The notes under the pieces: generated by a model | Told to the model about the DNA's origin: nothing | Database searches by the model: none | The model's input: only the letters and a program-made list of their open reading frames with translations | Source of the DNA: Paenibacillus tyrphae | Lineage (GTDB): Bacteria > Bacillota > Bacilli > Paenibacillales > NBRC-103111 | Length of the DNA stretch: 64,000 bases | Reading direction: 5' to 3' | NCBI RefSeq assembly: GCF_024158745.1 | Contig: NZ_JAMZAW010000023.1 | Location: 62,001 to 126,000, forward strand | Made by a program: the position numbers and the translations under genes | Shown here: in pieces, positions 18,253-26,776 of the stretch | How the letters are laid out: each line of letters opens with the position of its first letter | How positions within the stretch are numbered: the first letter of the stretch is position 1

Positions 18253-18560
18253 ATATACTGAATACTGCCAAATGCGTTGACGGAGAAAAGTAAGCAGTGC
18301 CTCTTGACAGGGAGGAGACGCCGGAGATTGAGAGCGTGTCCGAAGAACCAGGCTGCCGAAGTTCGCTCCCGAGCAGTCCTTTGAAACCGTGCGGTTCATC
18401 CGACCGTCGGCAAGTAGGAGGAACCGGTCCGAACGCAAGTTCCCGAACCGTTACGTTCAATGAAGGAAGAAGACGACAGATGGCTTAGCCGGTCTTCTGA
18501 ACAAGGGTGGTACCACGGCTTTTTCGTCCCTTACCGGGATGGAAAAGCCTTTTTTGCGTT
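18253..18560 (+). promoter_or_regulatory. T-box leader 2 (phenylalanine type), upstream of pheS
   Basis: T-box AAGGGTGGTACCACGG at 18503-18518 and a terminator with TTTTTT at 18550-18555. The TTC at 18362-18364 is the probable specifier and fits the downstream phenylalanyl-tRNA synthetase genes. It is the likely parent of leader 1: most differences are single substitutions and they are concentrated just before the T-box. Confidence 0.93.
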
Positions 18561-18606
18561 CGCGGACACGGCGCAGGCGGAAATCATACAAGGAGGGAAT
18601 GCAGGC

Positions 18607-19641
18607 ATGAAAGAACGATTGCTTACACTGAAGGAAGAAGCGCTGCGCGAGCTGGCCCAAGTGGAAAACCAGCAGCAGCTTGCCGACCTTCGGATCAAGT
18701 ATTTGGGCAAAAAAGGCCCGCTGACGGAAATTTTGCGCGGGATGGGAGCTTTGAGCGCGGAGGAGCGTCCGGTCATCGGTCAGGTGGCTAACGAGGTTCG
18801 CGGCGCGATTGAGGAAGTTATCGAGGCGAAGCAGGCGGCGTACAACGAGGCGGAGACGAATGCCCGGCTTGCGGCGGAGCGGATCGACGTGACTTTGCCG
18901 GGACGTCCGGCGGCGCGCGGCGCAGTGCATCCGATCAGCAAAGTGATCGAGGAGATCGAAGACATTTTCATCGGGATGGGCTATACGGTAGCCGAAGGTC
19001 CCGAAGTGGAGCAGGATTACTACAACTTCGAAGCGCTCAACCTGCCGAAAAACCACCCGGCCCGCGACATGCAGGATTCGTTCTACATTACCGACGAAAT
19101 CTTGATGCGCACGCACACGTCTCCGGTGCAGGTCCGCACGATGGAGAAAATGAAAGGCCATGTTCCGGTTAAAATCATCTGTCCGGGACGCGTATATCGC
19201 CGCGACGACGACGATGCGACGCATTCCCACATGTTCACGCAGATCGAAGGTCTCGTGATCGACAAGGGTATCCGCATGAGCGATTTGAAGGGGACGCTGC
19301 TTCAGTTCGTGCAGGAGCTGTTCGGGAAGCAGACACAAATACGGATGCGTCCGAGCTTCTTCCCGTTCACGGAGCCGAGCGCGGAGGTCGACGTCTCCTG
19401 CGCGATGTGCGGCGGCGAAGGCTGCCGGGTGTGCAAGCATACGGGCTGGCTCGAAATTCTCGGCTCCGGCATGGTGCATCCGCGCGTGCTGGAGATGGCG
19501 GGCTACGATCCGGAAGTATACAGCGGCTTTGCGTTCGGCCTCGGCGTCGAGCGGGTGGCTATGCTGAAGTATGACATTGAAGATATCCGGCATTTCTATA
19601 CGAACGATCTGCGCTTCTTGAAGCAGTTCGTGCATTTGTAA
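18607..19641 (+). CDS. pheS: Phenylalanyl-tRNA synthetase alpha subunit PheS
   Basis: PheS forms the catalytic half of the alpha2-beta2 synthetase that charges tRNA-Phe. The 344-aa protein has an N-terminal coiled-coil tRNA arm, then class II motif 2 around [24 protein letters not shown] and motif 3 in [25 protein letters not shown] at 18591-18597 sets the start at 18607; a longer in-frame ORF reaching back into the T-box leader is not real. It is followed by pheT after 23 bases. Confidence 0.97.
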   Translation: MKERLLTLKEEALRELAQVENQQQLADLRIKYLGKKGPLTEILRGMGALSAEERPVIGQVANEVRGAIEEVIEAKQAAYNEAETNARLAAERIDVTLPGRPAARGAVHPISKVIEEIEDIFIGMGYTVAEGPEVEQDYYNFEALNLPKNHPARDMQDSFYITDEILMRTHTSPVQVRTMEKMKGHVPVKIICPGRVYRRDDDDATHSHMFTQIEGLVIDKGIRMSDLKGTLLQFVQELFGKQTQIRMRPSFFPFTEPSAEVDVSCAMCGGEGCRVCKHTGWLEILGSGMVHPRVLEMAGYDPEVYSGFAFGLGVERVAMLKYDIEDIRHFYTNDLRFLKQFVHL

Positions 19642-19664
19642 GCGAGAGGAGCGTGGGCTAAATC

Positions 19665-22115
19665 ATGAAAGTATCTTACCAATGGTTGTCGCAGTATGTG
19701 GATGTCAGCGGCTATTCGGCTGCCGAGTTGGCGGAGAAGCTAACCCGCAGCGGCATTGAAGTCGATATCGTGGAAAGCCGCAACAAAGGCGTGTCGCAGG
19801 TGGTTGTCGGCTTTGTCAAATCGCGCGAGAAACACCCCGACGCCGATAAGCTGAGCGTCTGTATCGTCGACGTAGGCCAAGGCGAGGATCTGCAAATCGT
19901 TTGTGGGGCCAAAAACGTAGCTGCAGGACAAAAGGTGCCCGTCGCCATCGTCGGCGCGAAGCTGCCGGACGGTCTCGTCATCAAGCGGGCGAAGCTGCGC
20001 GGCGTCGAGTCGCAAGGCATGATCTGCTCGGCCAAGGAGCTCGGCTTGAACGACAAGCTGCTGCCGAAGGAAATTCAAGAAGGCATTCTGGTGCTGCCGG
20101 AGGATACGCAGCTCGGCGCAAGCATTCTCGACGTCCTGGCCTTAAATGACGAAGTGATGGACTTCGACCTGACGCCGAACCGTTCCGATTGCCTCAGCAT
20201 GTTGGGTGCAGCCTACGAGATCGGGGCGATTCTGGGCCGCGAGGTGAAACTGCCGGATGCAGAAGCGGGACTGAACGACAGCGCGGCAGCCGTCAAAGCG
20301 GCGGACCGGATTTCCGTGGAAATTTCGGCCAAAGAACAGTGCTCGCATTACGCAGCGCGTCTGATCGAAGGCGTAAAAATCGGCCCGTCGCCGCTTTGGC
20401 TGCAAAACCGCCTGATGGCTGCCGGTGTGCGTCCGATCAACAATATCGTGGATGTGACCAACTACGTCATGTTCGAATACGGCCAGCCGCTGCACGCTTT
20501 TGATGCGGATCAGTTGAACAACGGCCATATCGACGTGCGGCTTGCCCGTGAAGGCGAGAAGCTTGTGACGCTGGACGATGCGGATCGGACCTTGGAGCCG
20601 CATATGCTGCTGATTACCGACGGTGTGAAGCCGGTCGCGATAGCGGGCGTCATGGGCGGCGCGAACTCCGAAGTATCGGACGGCACGACGCGGATCCTGC
20701 TGGAGTCGGCCAACTTTGCCGGTTTCTCGGTCCGCAAAACGTCGCGTCAGCTCGGGCTTCGTTCGGAAGCGTCCCTGCGCTTCGAGAAGGAAGCGAATCC
20801 GGAAGCGGTCATTCCTGCGCTGAACCGTGCGGCGGCTCTTATCGCCGAGCTGACCGGCGGCCAAGTGGCTTCCGGCATCGTCGAAGCGGTAGCGGGAGAG
20901 CGCAAGCCGGTGCAAATCGAGTTGACCGTAAGCCGCATCAACGGGTATCTCGGCACGGAGCTGTCGGTTGAAGAAGTAAAGGCGATCTTCGAACGGTTGA
21001 ATTTCACGGTCGAGCCGCTGGAGCAGGACGGACTGCTGGTGCATGTGCCGAGCCGCCGCGGCGATATTACCCGCGCCGTCGATCTGATCGAGGAAGTGGC
21101 CCGACTGCACGGCTACGACAACATTCCGACCACGCTGATGAACGTGGTCACGACGCCGGGCGCGCTTAACCGGGAGCAGGCGATCCGCCGCTTGACGCGG
21201 ACGCTGCTGACGGGCAGCGGCCTGCACGAGGCGATTACGTACACGTTCACGCATCCCGAGCAAATCCGCCAGTACGCGGGCGCTTTCCCGGATGCTAAGC
21301 AGATTGCTCTGGCGATGCCGATGAGCGAAGACCGCAGTGTGCTGCGTACGAGCCTGATCCCGCATTTGCTCGATGTGGCGGTATATAACCGGAACCGGAA
21401 TCAGGACGAGGTCGCCGTGTTCGAAATCGGCCGTGTGTTCGTTACCGGAGATGCGCAGCTGAGCCGTCTTCCGGAAGAAAAGCTGCAGCTTGCCATACTC
21501 ATGACCGGCAAACGAAGCGAGCTGCATTGGACCGGCAAGCCGGCCGATGTCGACTTTTATGATTTGAAAGGCATTTTCGAAGGGGTAGTATCTTATCTTG
21601 GAATCGACAGCATCCGGTACGAGGCCGCCCAGCCGGAAGGCTTCCATCCGGGACGGACGGCGCGGATCGTTATCGAAACGCCGAGCGGCAGCCGGGCCAT
21701 CGGAACGATCGGGCAGCTTCACCCGGCGCTTCAGCAGCAAAAGGACCTCGCGGACACGTATGTCCTCGAAGTAGAGCTGGATACGCTCGCGCAATTGGCA
21801 GGCGAGAGCTTTGCCTACCGTCCGCTGCCCCGTTTCCCGGCCATCGGCCGGGATATGGCGCTCGTTGTGGACCGCAGCGTTCCCGTTGACGCTCTGCTCG
21901 CGAAGGCGCGGGAAACCGCAGGCAGCTTGCTCGAATCGATCCAGGTGTTCGACATTTACACGGGCGAGCGGCTTGGCGCAGATAAGAAGAGCGTGGCCAT
22001 CTCGCTGGTTTACCGCACTCTGGAGCGGACGTTGACGGACGAAGAGGTCAGCGAGCTGCACGGCCGTGTCGTAGCGGCTCTTGAGGCCGATTTTGGCGCC
22101 GAGCTCAGGAAATAA
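19665..22115 (+). CDS. pheT: Phenylalanyl-tRNA synthetase beta subunit PheT
   Basis: PheT carries the tRNA-binding EMAP-like domain (residues about 40-150, VVGFVKSREKHPDADKLSVC), the B3/B4 editing region (PINNIVDVTNYVMFEYGQPLHAFD), B5, an inactive class II core and the C-terminal anticodon-binding fold (YRPLPRFPAIGRDMALVVD). The length of 816 aa is normal. It is cotranscribed with pheS under T-box leader 2, and a strong terminator follows. Confidence 0.97.
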   Translation: MKVSYQWLSQYVDVSGYSAAELAEKLTRSGIEVDIVESRNKGVSQVVVGFVKSREKHPDADKLSVCIVDVGQGEDLQIVCGAKNVAAGQKVPVAIVGAKLPDGLVIKRAKLRGVESQGMICSAKELGLNDKLLPKEIQEGILVLPEDTQLGASILDVLALNDEVMDFDLTPNRSDCLSMLGAAYEIGAILGREVKLPDAEAGLNDSAAAVKAADRISVEISAKEQCSHYAARLIEGVKIGPSPLWLQNRLMAAGVRPINNIVDVTNYVMFEYGQPLHAFDADQLNNGHIDVRLAREGEKLVTLDDADRTLEPHMLLITDGVKPVAIAGVMGGANSEVSDGTTRILLESANFAGFSVRKTSRQLGLRSEASLRFEKEANPEAVIPALNRAAALIAELTGGQVASGIVEAVAGERKPVQIELTVSRINGYLGTELSVEEVKAIFERLNFTVEPLEQDGLLVHVPSRRGDITRAVDLIEEVARLHGYDNIPTTLMNVVTTPGALNREQAIRRLTRTLLTGSGLHEAITYTFTHPEQIRQYAGAFPDAKQIALAMPMSEDRSVLRTSLIPHLLDVAVYNRNRNQDEVAVFEIGRVFVTGDAQLSRLPEEKLQLAILMTGKRSELHWTGKPADVDFYDLKGIFEGVVSYLGIDSIRYEAAQPEGFHPGRTARIVIETPSGSRAIGTIGQLHPALQQQKDLADTYVLEVELDTLAQLAGESFAYRPLPRFPAIGRDMALVVDRSVPVDALLAKARETAGSLLESIQVFDIYTGERLGADKKSVAISLVYRTLERTLTDEEVSELHGRVVAALEADFGAELRK

Positions 22116-22165
22116 TTCCCTTGTGTTTTGTCCGGCAAAAGTCTGAAAAAGACAGCAGGAAAAGC

Positions 22166-22210
22166 GATTCTCCGTATCGAAGTCTATAGGATACGGAGAA
22201 TCTTTTTTTG
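22166..22210 (+). terminator. Strong terminator between pheT and the zapA-like gene
   Basis: GATTCTCCGTATC (22166-22178) and GATACGGAGAATC (22190-22202) form a perfect 13-bp stem followed by seven T residues. The zapA-like gene 26 bases later must rely on read-through or its own promoter. Confidence 0.9.
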
Positions 22211-22235
22211 TGTTTCGGAAAGGGGAGCAAGGCGC

Positions 22236-25200
22236 ATGAGCGGTGAAGAGAAAGTTCGGATGACCGTCGATATTTATGGTACCCAGTACAAGCTGGTTTC
22301 GAAATCCAGCCCTTCCTATATAAAGCAAATGGCCGCTCTGGTGAACGATCAAATGCACAAGATCGCGGAGAGCAGCCCGCGGCTTGATTTGCCTAAAATC
22401 GCGGTGCTTGCGGCCGTCAATATGGCGGACGAATGGAGCCGGATGCGTCAGGATTTTGAGTCGGTATTGGAACGGCAGCGGCAGCTCGAGCATGCGAGCG
22501 AAGAGCTGGAACGTTTAAGCGAGCGGCATGCGCAGCTTCAGCAGGAGCTGGAGGCGGAGCGTGAACGGCTGGCCAAGCTCGAAGCGGAGCGCGGAGAGCA
22601 GCAGGCTTCGCGGGAGCGCGCCGAGACGGAAGCGGCAGCGCTGCGGGCCGAGCTGGAACCGCTGCGCGAGCGTTTGTCGACGCTCGATAGCGAGCTAGCC
22701 GAAAGCCGGGAACGGTTGAACGGCCAGTTGGAGCTGAGCGGCGAGCTGGAGCGCAAGCTGGCCGAGACGCTGGAGCGGGCACGCGAGTTCGAGGGGCGCT
22801 GCGCAGCCGAAGCGCAGGAAGCGGAGCGCCGCGGACAGCGGATCCGCGAGCTGGAGCAGGCGAAGCAGGAGCTTGAGCGCCGGGCGGCCGAGCAGGCCAA
22901 GGAGCGGGATGGTCTGCAGGCGAAGATCGCTTCGCAGGAAGCGCAGCTGAGCAAGCAGGCGGAAGCGGAGCGTCAGACGCAGGAGCGGCTGACGGCGCAG
23001 GAAAAGCGCGCGCGCGAGCTGGAGCAGCAACTGCAGGCGACCGAGCAGGCGCGCGGCGAGGCGGCAAAGCGGCTTGCGGAGCGGGAACAGCAGTACGCCG
23101 AGCTGAGCGACCAGCTCGACGGGCTGCAGGAGCAGCTTTCCGGCCAGCAGCAGGAGATCGAGCTGCAGGTGGCGCTTTATAATGAGCTGCAGGAGCTGAG
23201 CGAAGCGAAGGAACGCGAGCTTCGGGAGCAAGCGGCCGTGGCAGAGGCGAAGCTGGCGGATCAGGCGCGCGAAGCGGAAGCGCAGGCAGCAGCGGCTAAA
23301 GCGCAACAAGCGGAGCTGGAGCGGCAGCTCGCAGCCGAGCGGGAGCGCAGCTGCGAGGAAGCAGCCGCGGCAGAGGCGCTGCTGGCGGAGCAGGCGCGCG
23401 AAGCGGAGGCGCAGGCGGCAGCGGCGAAAGCGCAGCAAGCGGAGCTGGAGCGGCAGCTCGCAGCCGAGCGGGAGCGCAGCCGCGAGGAGGCAGCCGCGGC
23501 GGAGACGCTGCTGGCGGAGCAGGCGCGCGAAGCGGGGGCGAAAGCGGCCGCGGCAGCAGCGCAGCAAGCGGAGCTGGAGCGGCAGCTTGCGGCCGAGCGG
23601 GAGCGCAGCCGCGCAGAGGCAGCCGCGGCAGAGACGCTGCTGGCGGAGCAGGCGCGCGAAGCGGAAGCGCAAGCGGCAGCGGCGAAAGCGCAGCAAGCGG
23701 AGCTGGAGCGGCAGCTCGCGGCCGAGCGTGAGCGCAGCCGCGAGGAGGCAGCCGCGGCGGAGACGCTGCTGGCGGAGCAGGCGCGCGAAGCGGAGGCGCA
23801 AGCGGCAGCGGCTAAAGCGCAGCAAGCGGAGCTGGAGCGGCAGCTTGCGGCCGAGCTTGAGCGCAGCCGCGAGGAGGCAGCCGCGGCGGAGACGCTGCTT
23901 GCGGAGCAGGCGCGCGAAGCGGGGGCGAAAGCGGCCGCGGCAGCAGCGCAGCAAGCGGAGCTGGAGCGGCAGCTCGCAGCCGAGCGGGAGCGCAGCCGCG
24001 CAGAGGCAGCCGCGGCAGAGACGCTGCTGGTGGAGCAGGCGCGCGAAGCGGAGGCGAAAGCGGCCGCGGCAGCAGCGCAGCAAGCGGAGCTGGAGCGGCA
24101 GCTCGCGGCCGAGCGGGAGCGCAGCCGCGAGGAGGCAGCCGCGGCAGAGACGCTGCTGGCGGAGCAGGCGCGCGAAGCGGAGGCGCAGGCGGCCGCGGCA
24201 GCAGCGCAGCGAGCGGAGCTGGAGCGGCAGCTCGCAGCCGAGCGGGAGCGCAGCCGCGAGGCAGTAGTCGCGGCAAAGGCGATGCTTGCGGAGCAGATGC
24301 GTGAAGCGGAAGCGAGCTACGCCGGGCATGCGGCGGAGCTTGAGCAGCGGCGCGCCGCCGAGAGCGCGGAGCTGATGGAGCAGAAGCGCCGCCTCGAGGT
24401 GCAGCTTGGCGAGCAGCTGGAGAAGACGCGCGAGCAGCTGCAGCGCGGCGACGGCCTGCTGGCGGAGCTGGAAGCCCTGCGCGGAAAGCAGCGCGAGCAG
24501 GAAGATGAGCTTACGCTGCAGCAGGAGCTGTACAACGAGCTCGAAGGCGAGCTGGCCGCTTTGCGGGAGCGCAGCGGCGCTCAAAAAGCGGAGCTGCAGG
24601 GCAAGCTGGAGACGCTGGAGCGGAAGCGCGCTGCAGAGCTTGCCGAAGCAGAGCTGCGCCAGACGGAGCTGAAGGCGCGGGCAGCCGAGAGCGATGCACG
24701 GCTGGCAGCCCGCGAAGAAGAGCAGCGGCGGCAGCTGGAAGCGCTGGAGCGGAGGCGGGAAAGCGAGCTTGCCGAAGCGAAGCAGCGGTTCGACGAAGAA
24801 GCGGCTGCCTTGGCGGCACGCATCGCGCAGCTCGGACAGCAGCTTAGCGAGCGGGAGGCCGAGCTGGCGCGTGAGCTTGCCGAACGGGAGCAGCGCAGCG
24901 AGACGCAGGCGGCGCAGGCCGATGAGCTGCGGGCTAAGCTCCGTGAGCAGGAGGAAGAGATTGGCCTGCATCAGGAGCTCTATGACGAGCTGCAAGGGCA
25001 GCATGACGAGCTGGCGCGGCGTTTGGCCGAGCAAGCAGCGGGTCTGCGCGAAGCGGCGGCTGCGCAGGAGGCGCGTCACGAGGAGTTCCAGCGCCTTCTC
25101 GGCGAGCGTGAACGCGAGCTTGCGGAACTGCGTCAGGAACGCGAAGCGGCCGGAGAGCTGAGCCGTGCCCTGCAGGAGCAGTGTGCCGCGCTAGAAGATC

Positions 25201-25541
25201 GGCAGCAAACGGCGCAGAGCGAGCGGGAGACGTTAGAGCAGCGGTTGGCTGCGCAGGAAGCGAGAATCGCCGAGCTGACCGAGCAAGCGGCGCAGGGAGC
25301 TCAGCTGAGGATCGAGCTGGCGGAGCAAAAGGACGAGCTAGAGCTTCAGGTCGAGCTGTACAATGAGCTTCAAGAGCAGCTAACCGAGCAGCTAAAACAA
25401 CACAAAGTGCTGCAGGCCGAATACGGGCAGCATCAGGAGAAGGCGGAGCAAGTATTCGAGGAATTGCAGAACTTGAAATCCGAGTACGAGAAGCTCCAGA
25501 TCGAATATAACGAATGGATCGAGCTCGTGGAGAAGGAATAG
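22236..25541 (+). CDS. Giant ZapA-domain protein with long repetitive coiled coil
   Basis: Residues 1 to about 75 are a ZapA domain (VRMTVDIYGTQYKLVSKSSP, then YIKQMAALVNDQMHKIAE and LAAVNMADEW), the small FtsZ-ring protein that sits in this spot after pheT in Bacillales. ZapA is normally under about 110 aa; this one has 1101. The rest is predicted coiled coil, very rich in Glu, Ala, Gln, Leu and Arg. Eight consecutive 43-residue repeats fill residues 346-689, and an ELYNELQ-type motif recurs at about 314, 765, 915 and 1041. No membrane segment is seen. AGGGGAG at 22221-22227 supports the start. It may be a scaffold for the division ring (inference). Confidence 0.9.
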   Translation: MSGEEKVRMTVDIYGTQYKLVSKSSPSYIKQMAALVNDQMHKIAESSPRLDLPKIAVLAAVNMADEWSRMRQDFESVLERQRQLEHASEELERLSERHAQLQQELEAERERLAKLEAERGEQQASRERAETEAAALRAELEPLRERLSTLDSELAESRERLNGQLELSGELERKLAETLERAREFEGRCAAEAQEAERRGQRIRELEQAKQELERRAAEQAKERDGLQAKIASQEAQLSKQAEAERQTQERLTAQEKRARELEQQLQATEQARGEAAKRLAEREQQYAELSDQLDGLQEQLSGQQQEIELQVALYNELQELSEAKERELREQAAVAEAKLADQAREAEAQAAAAKAQQAELERQLAAERERSCEEAAAAEALLAEQAREAEAQAAAAKAQQAELERQLAAERERSREEAAAAETLLAEQAREAGAKAAAAAAQQAELERQLAAERERSRAEAAAAETLLAEQAREAEAQAAAAKAQQAELERQLAAERERSREEAAAAETLLAEQAREAEAQAAAAKAQQAELERQLAAELERSREEAAAAETLLAEQAREAGAKAAAAAAQQAELERQLAAERERSRAEAAAAETLLVEQAREAEAKAAAAAAQQAELERQLAAERERSREEAAAAETLLAEQAREAEAQAAAAAAQRAELERQLAAERERSREAVVAAKAMLAEQMREAEASYAGHAAELEQRRAAESAELMEQKRRLEVQLGEQLEKTREQLQRGDGLLAELEALRGKQREQEDELTLQQELYNELEGELAALRERSGAQKAELQGKLETLERKRAAELAEAELRQTELKARAAESDARLAAREEEQRRQLEALERRRESELAEAKQRFDEEAAALAARIAQLGQQLSEREAELARELAEREQRSETQAAQADELRAKLREQEEEIGLHQELYDELQGQHDELARRLAEQAAGLREAAAAQEARHEEFQRLLGERERELAELRQEREAAGELSRALQEQCAALEDRQQTAQSERETLEQRLAAQEARIAELTEQAAQGAQLRIELAEQKDELELQVELYNELQEQLTEQLKQHKVLQAEYGQHQEKAEQVFEELQNLKSEYEKLQIEYNEWIELVEKE
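23271..24302 (+). repeat. Eight tandem 129-bp repeats inside the zapA-like gene
   Basis: The unit encodes 43 residues starting EAEAQ or EAGAK and ending LLAEQAR. Eight in-frame copies run without gaps from 23271 to 24302. Copies differ at few positions (K/A at unit position 10, E/A at 29, R/L at 25). Copies 3 and 6 share the EAGAK variant, as if a three-unit block had been duplicated. The strong base identity marks recent expansion by slippage or recombination. Confidence 0.95.
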
Positions 25542-25544
25542 CGA

Positions 25545-26111
25545 ATGAACGGATTGGATTACACCGTTCTGGCGGTGCTCGCCGTCGGAACGGTTCTAGG
25601 GTTCGCGCGCGGCTTTATCGGCCAACTCGTATCGGTCGTCGGTCTCGTCGCCGCGTATTTGATCGCTTTTTTCTTTTATGACGACGTGGCGCCGCTGGTG
25701 GGCAGTACGCTTGCGCTATCCGGGCATGAAACGTACCAGAAGTATGAATTTTTAGCCAAAGGCTTGAAGCTGGACAATTACGTTTATAATGCGTTGGCCT
25801 TTGCCATTTTGTTCTTCGGGGTCAAAATCGCGTTCAGTATCGGCGGGCGGCTGCTGAACTGGCTGGCGGCCGCGCCGGGACTCAAGCAGGTCAATCAATG
25901 GAGCGGCGCGGTGCTCGGCTTTGCGGAAGCGGCGGTCATCGCGGTGATCGCCGTCCATGTCATGACCGTCATCCCGAATGACGGCGCGCAAAATCAGCTC
26001 AAAAACTCCATGCTGACACCGTACGTTCTGGAGCATACCCCGATTTTGACCGATAAGCTGCAAGAGCTCTGGAACAACCGAAGCGGCCGGGTCAAAGCGG
26101 GGGAATCCTGA
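25545..26111 (+). CDS. CvpA-family membrane protein
   Basis: The 188-aa protein shows the CvpA start YTVLAVLAVGTVLGFARGFIGQLVSVVGLVAAYL and four hydrophobic segments (about 3-35, 70-95, 105-130 and a shorter one). The C-terminal tail is soluble. In Bacillales this gene (yshB) follows zapA, as it does here three bases after the zapA-like stop, so the pair is probably translated together. The molecular role is not established; CvpA was named from colicin V production in E. coli. Confidence 0.9.
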   Translation: MNGLDYTVLAVLAVGTVLGFARGFIGQLVSVVGLVAAYLIAFFFYDDVAPLVGSTLALSGHETYQKYEFLAKGLKLDNYVYNALAFAILFFGVKIAFSIGGRLLNWLAAAPGLKQVNQWSGAVLGFAEAAVIAVIAVHVMTVIPNDGAQNQLKNSMLTPYVLEHTPILTDKLQELWNNRSGRVKAGES

Positions 26112-26137
26112 AACCGCAGAATGGAATAACTGAAAAA

Positions 26138-26192
26138 AGGGCTTGCTTCACGCTTGGAATAAACCAAGCCGCGGAGCAGGCCTTTTTTATAT
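26138..26192 (+). terminator. Terminator after cvpA
   Basis: GGGCTTGCTTC...CTTGG folds against CCAAG...GAGCAGGCC and is followed by TTTTTT. It ends the zapA-like/cvpA unit. Confidence 0.75.
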
Positions 26193-26273
26193 TTTAAATA
26201 AAAAACGGCCCCGCCCGTCCTGCAGGACAAACGAAGCCGCTTTGGGATTATTCGCCGCTATATTAGGCTGTTC

Positions 26274-26648
26274 TTATTCCACGATAAGCGTGGATTTCAT
26301 CGTAGCATGGCCTTGGCCACAAGGAAGCGAGCAGACGATATCGTAGGTGCCGGCCTTGTCGATTTTTACCGTTTTGGTCTTGTTGTTGTTGTCCAAACCG
26401 ACGTTTACGCCGCTGATTTGCACGGCATGCATGCCTTGCTTGTTTTCCAGCGAAAATGTAACGTCCTCGCCTTTTTTCACTTTATATTCTTTCTGATCGA
26501 ACTGGAAGTTCGTTGCCACCAATTTTACCTGCTGAGCCGCCGCATTGCCGTTGGCCGACTCCGAAGCTTTCGGGGTTTCTTTCGCTCCGCACGCAGACAA
26601 GGCGAAAATCATCCCGACTGCTGCCACACTGACGATCCATTTTTTCAT
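26274..26648 (-). CDS. CuA-type cupredoxin lipoprotein
   Basis: A 124-aa lipoprotein: signal segment with lipobox LSAC and lipid-bearing Cys20, a Ser/Ala/Asn linker, then a cupredoxin domain from about residue 40. His74, Cys106, Cys110, His114 and Met117 form H...CxxxCxxxHxxM, which is the binuclear CuA ligand set of cytochrome oxidase subunit II. Unlike subunit II there are no two transmembrane helices. It is probably an extracytoplasmic electron or copper carrier (inference). GGGGA about ten bases upstream supports the start. Confidence 0.88.
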   Translation of the reverse strand: MKKWIVSVAAVGMIFALSACGAKETPKASESANGNAAAQQVKLVATNFQFDQKEYKVKKGEDVTFSLENKQGMHAVQISGVNVGLDNNNKTKTVKIDKAGTYDIVCSLPCGQGHATMKSTLIVE

Positions 26649-26776
26649 CCGGTAAGTCCCCTTTCAAAACCATCGTGGAATATTTTTCTTACCCCATGAT
26701 ACAGCAACCGCTGGCCTTATGGCTGTGTCGGAGCGGTGACAACAATATGAAAACATCGTGTCATTCCCTGTCGACT

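Noticed and set aside
18460-18606. Upstream extension of pheS into the T-box leader
   Set aside because: AGGAGGG at 18591-18597 sets the start at 18607, and the extension has no similarity to PheS.
20142-22493. 783-codon minus-strand frame opposite pheT
   Set aside because: Antisense shadow; the + strand encodes all PheT domains.
23271-24302. Regular spaced repeats that could be mistaken for a CRISPR array
   Set aside because: The repeats are contiguous, 129 bp long, in frame and have no spacers; they encode coiled coil.
22695-25079. 794-codon open frame on the minus strand opposite the zapA-like gene
   Set aside because: It is a shadow of the repetitive GC-rich coding strand: Leu/Arg-rich, no ribosome binding site, no recognisable domain.
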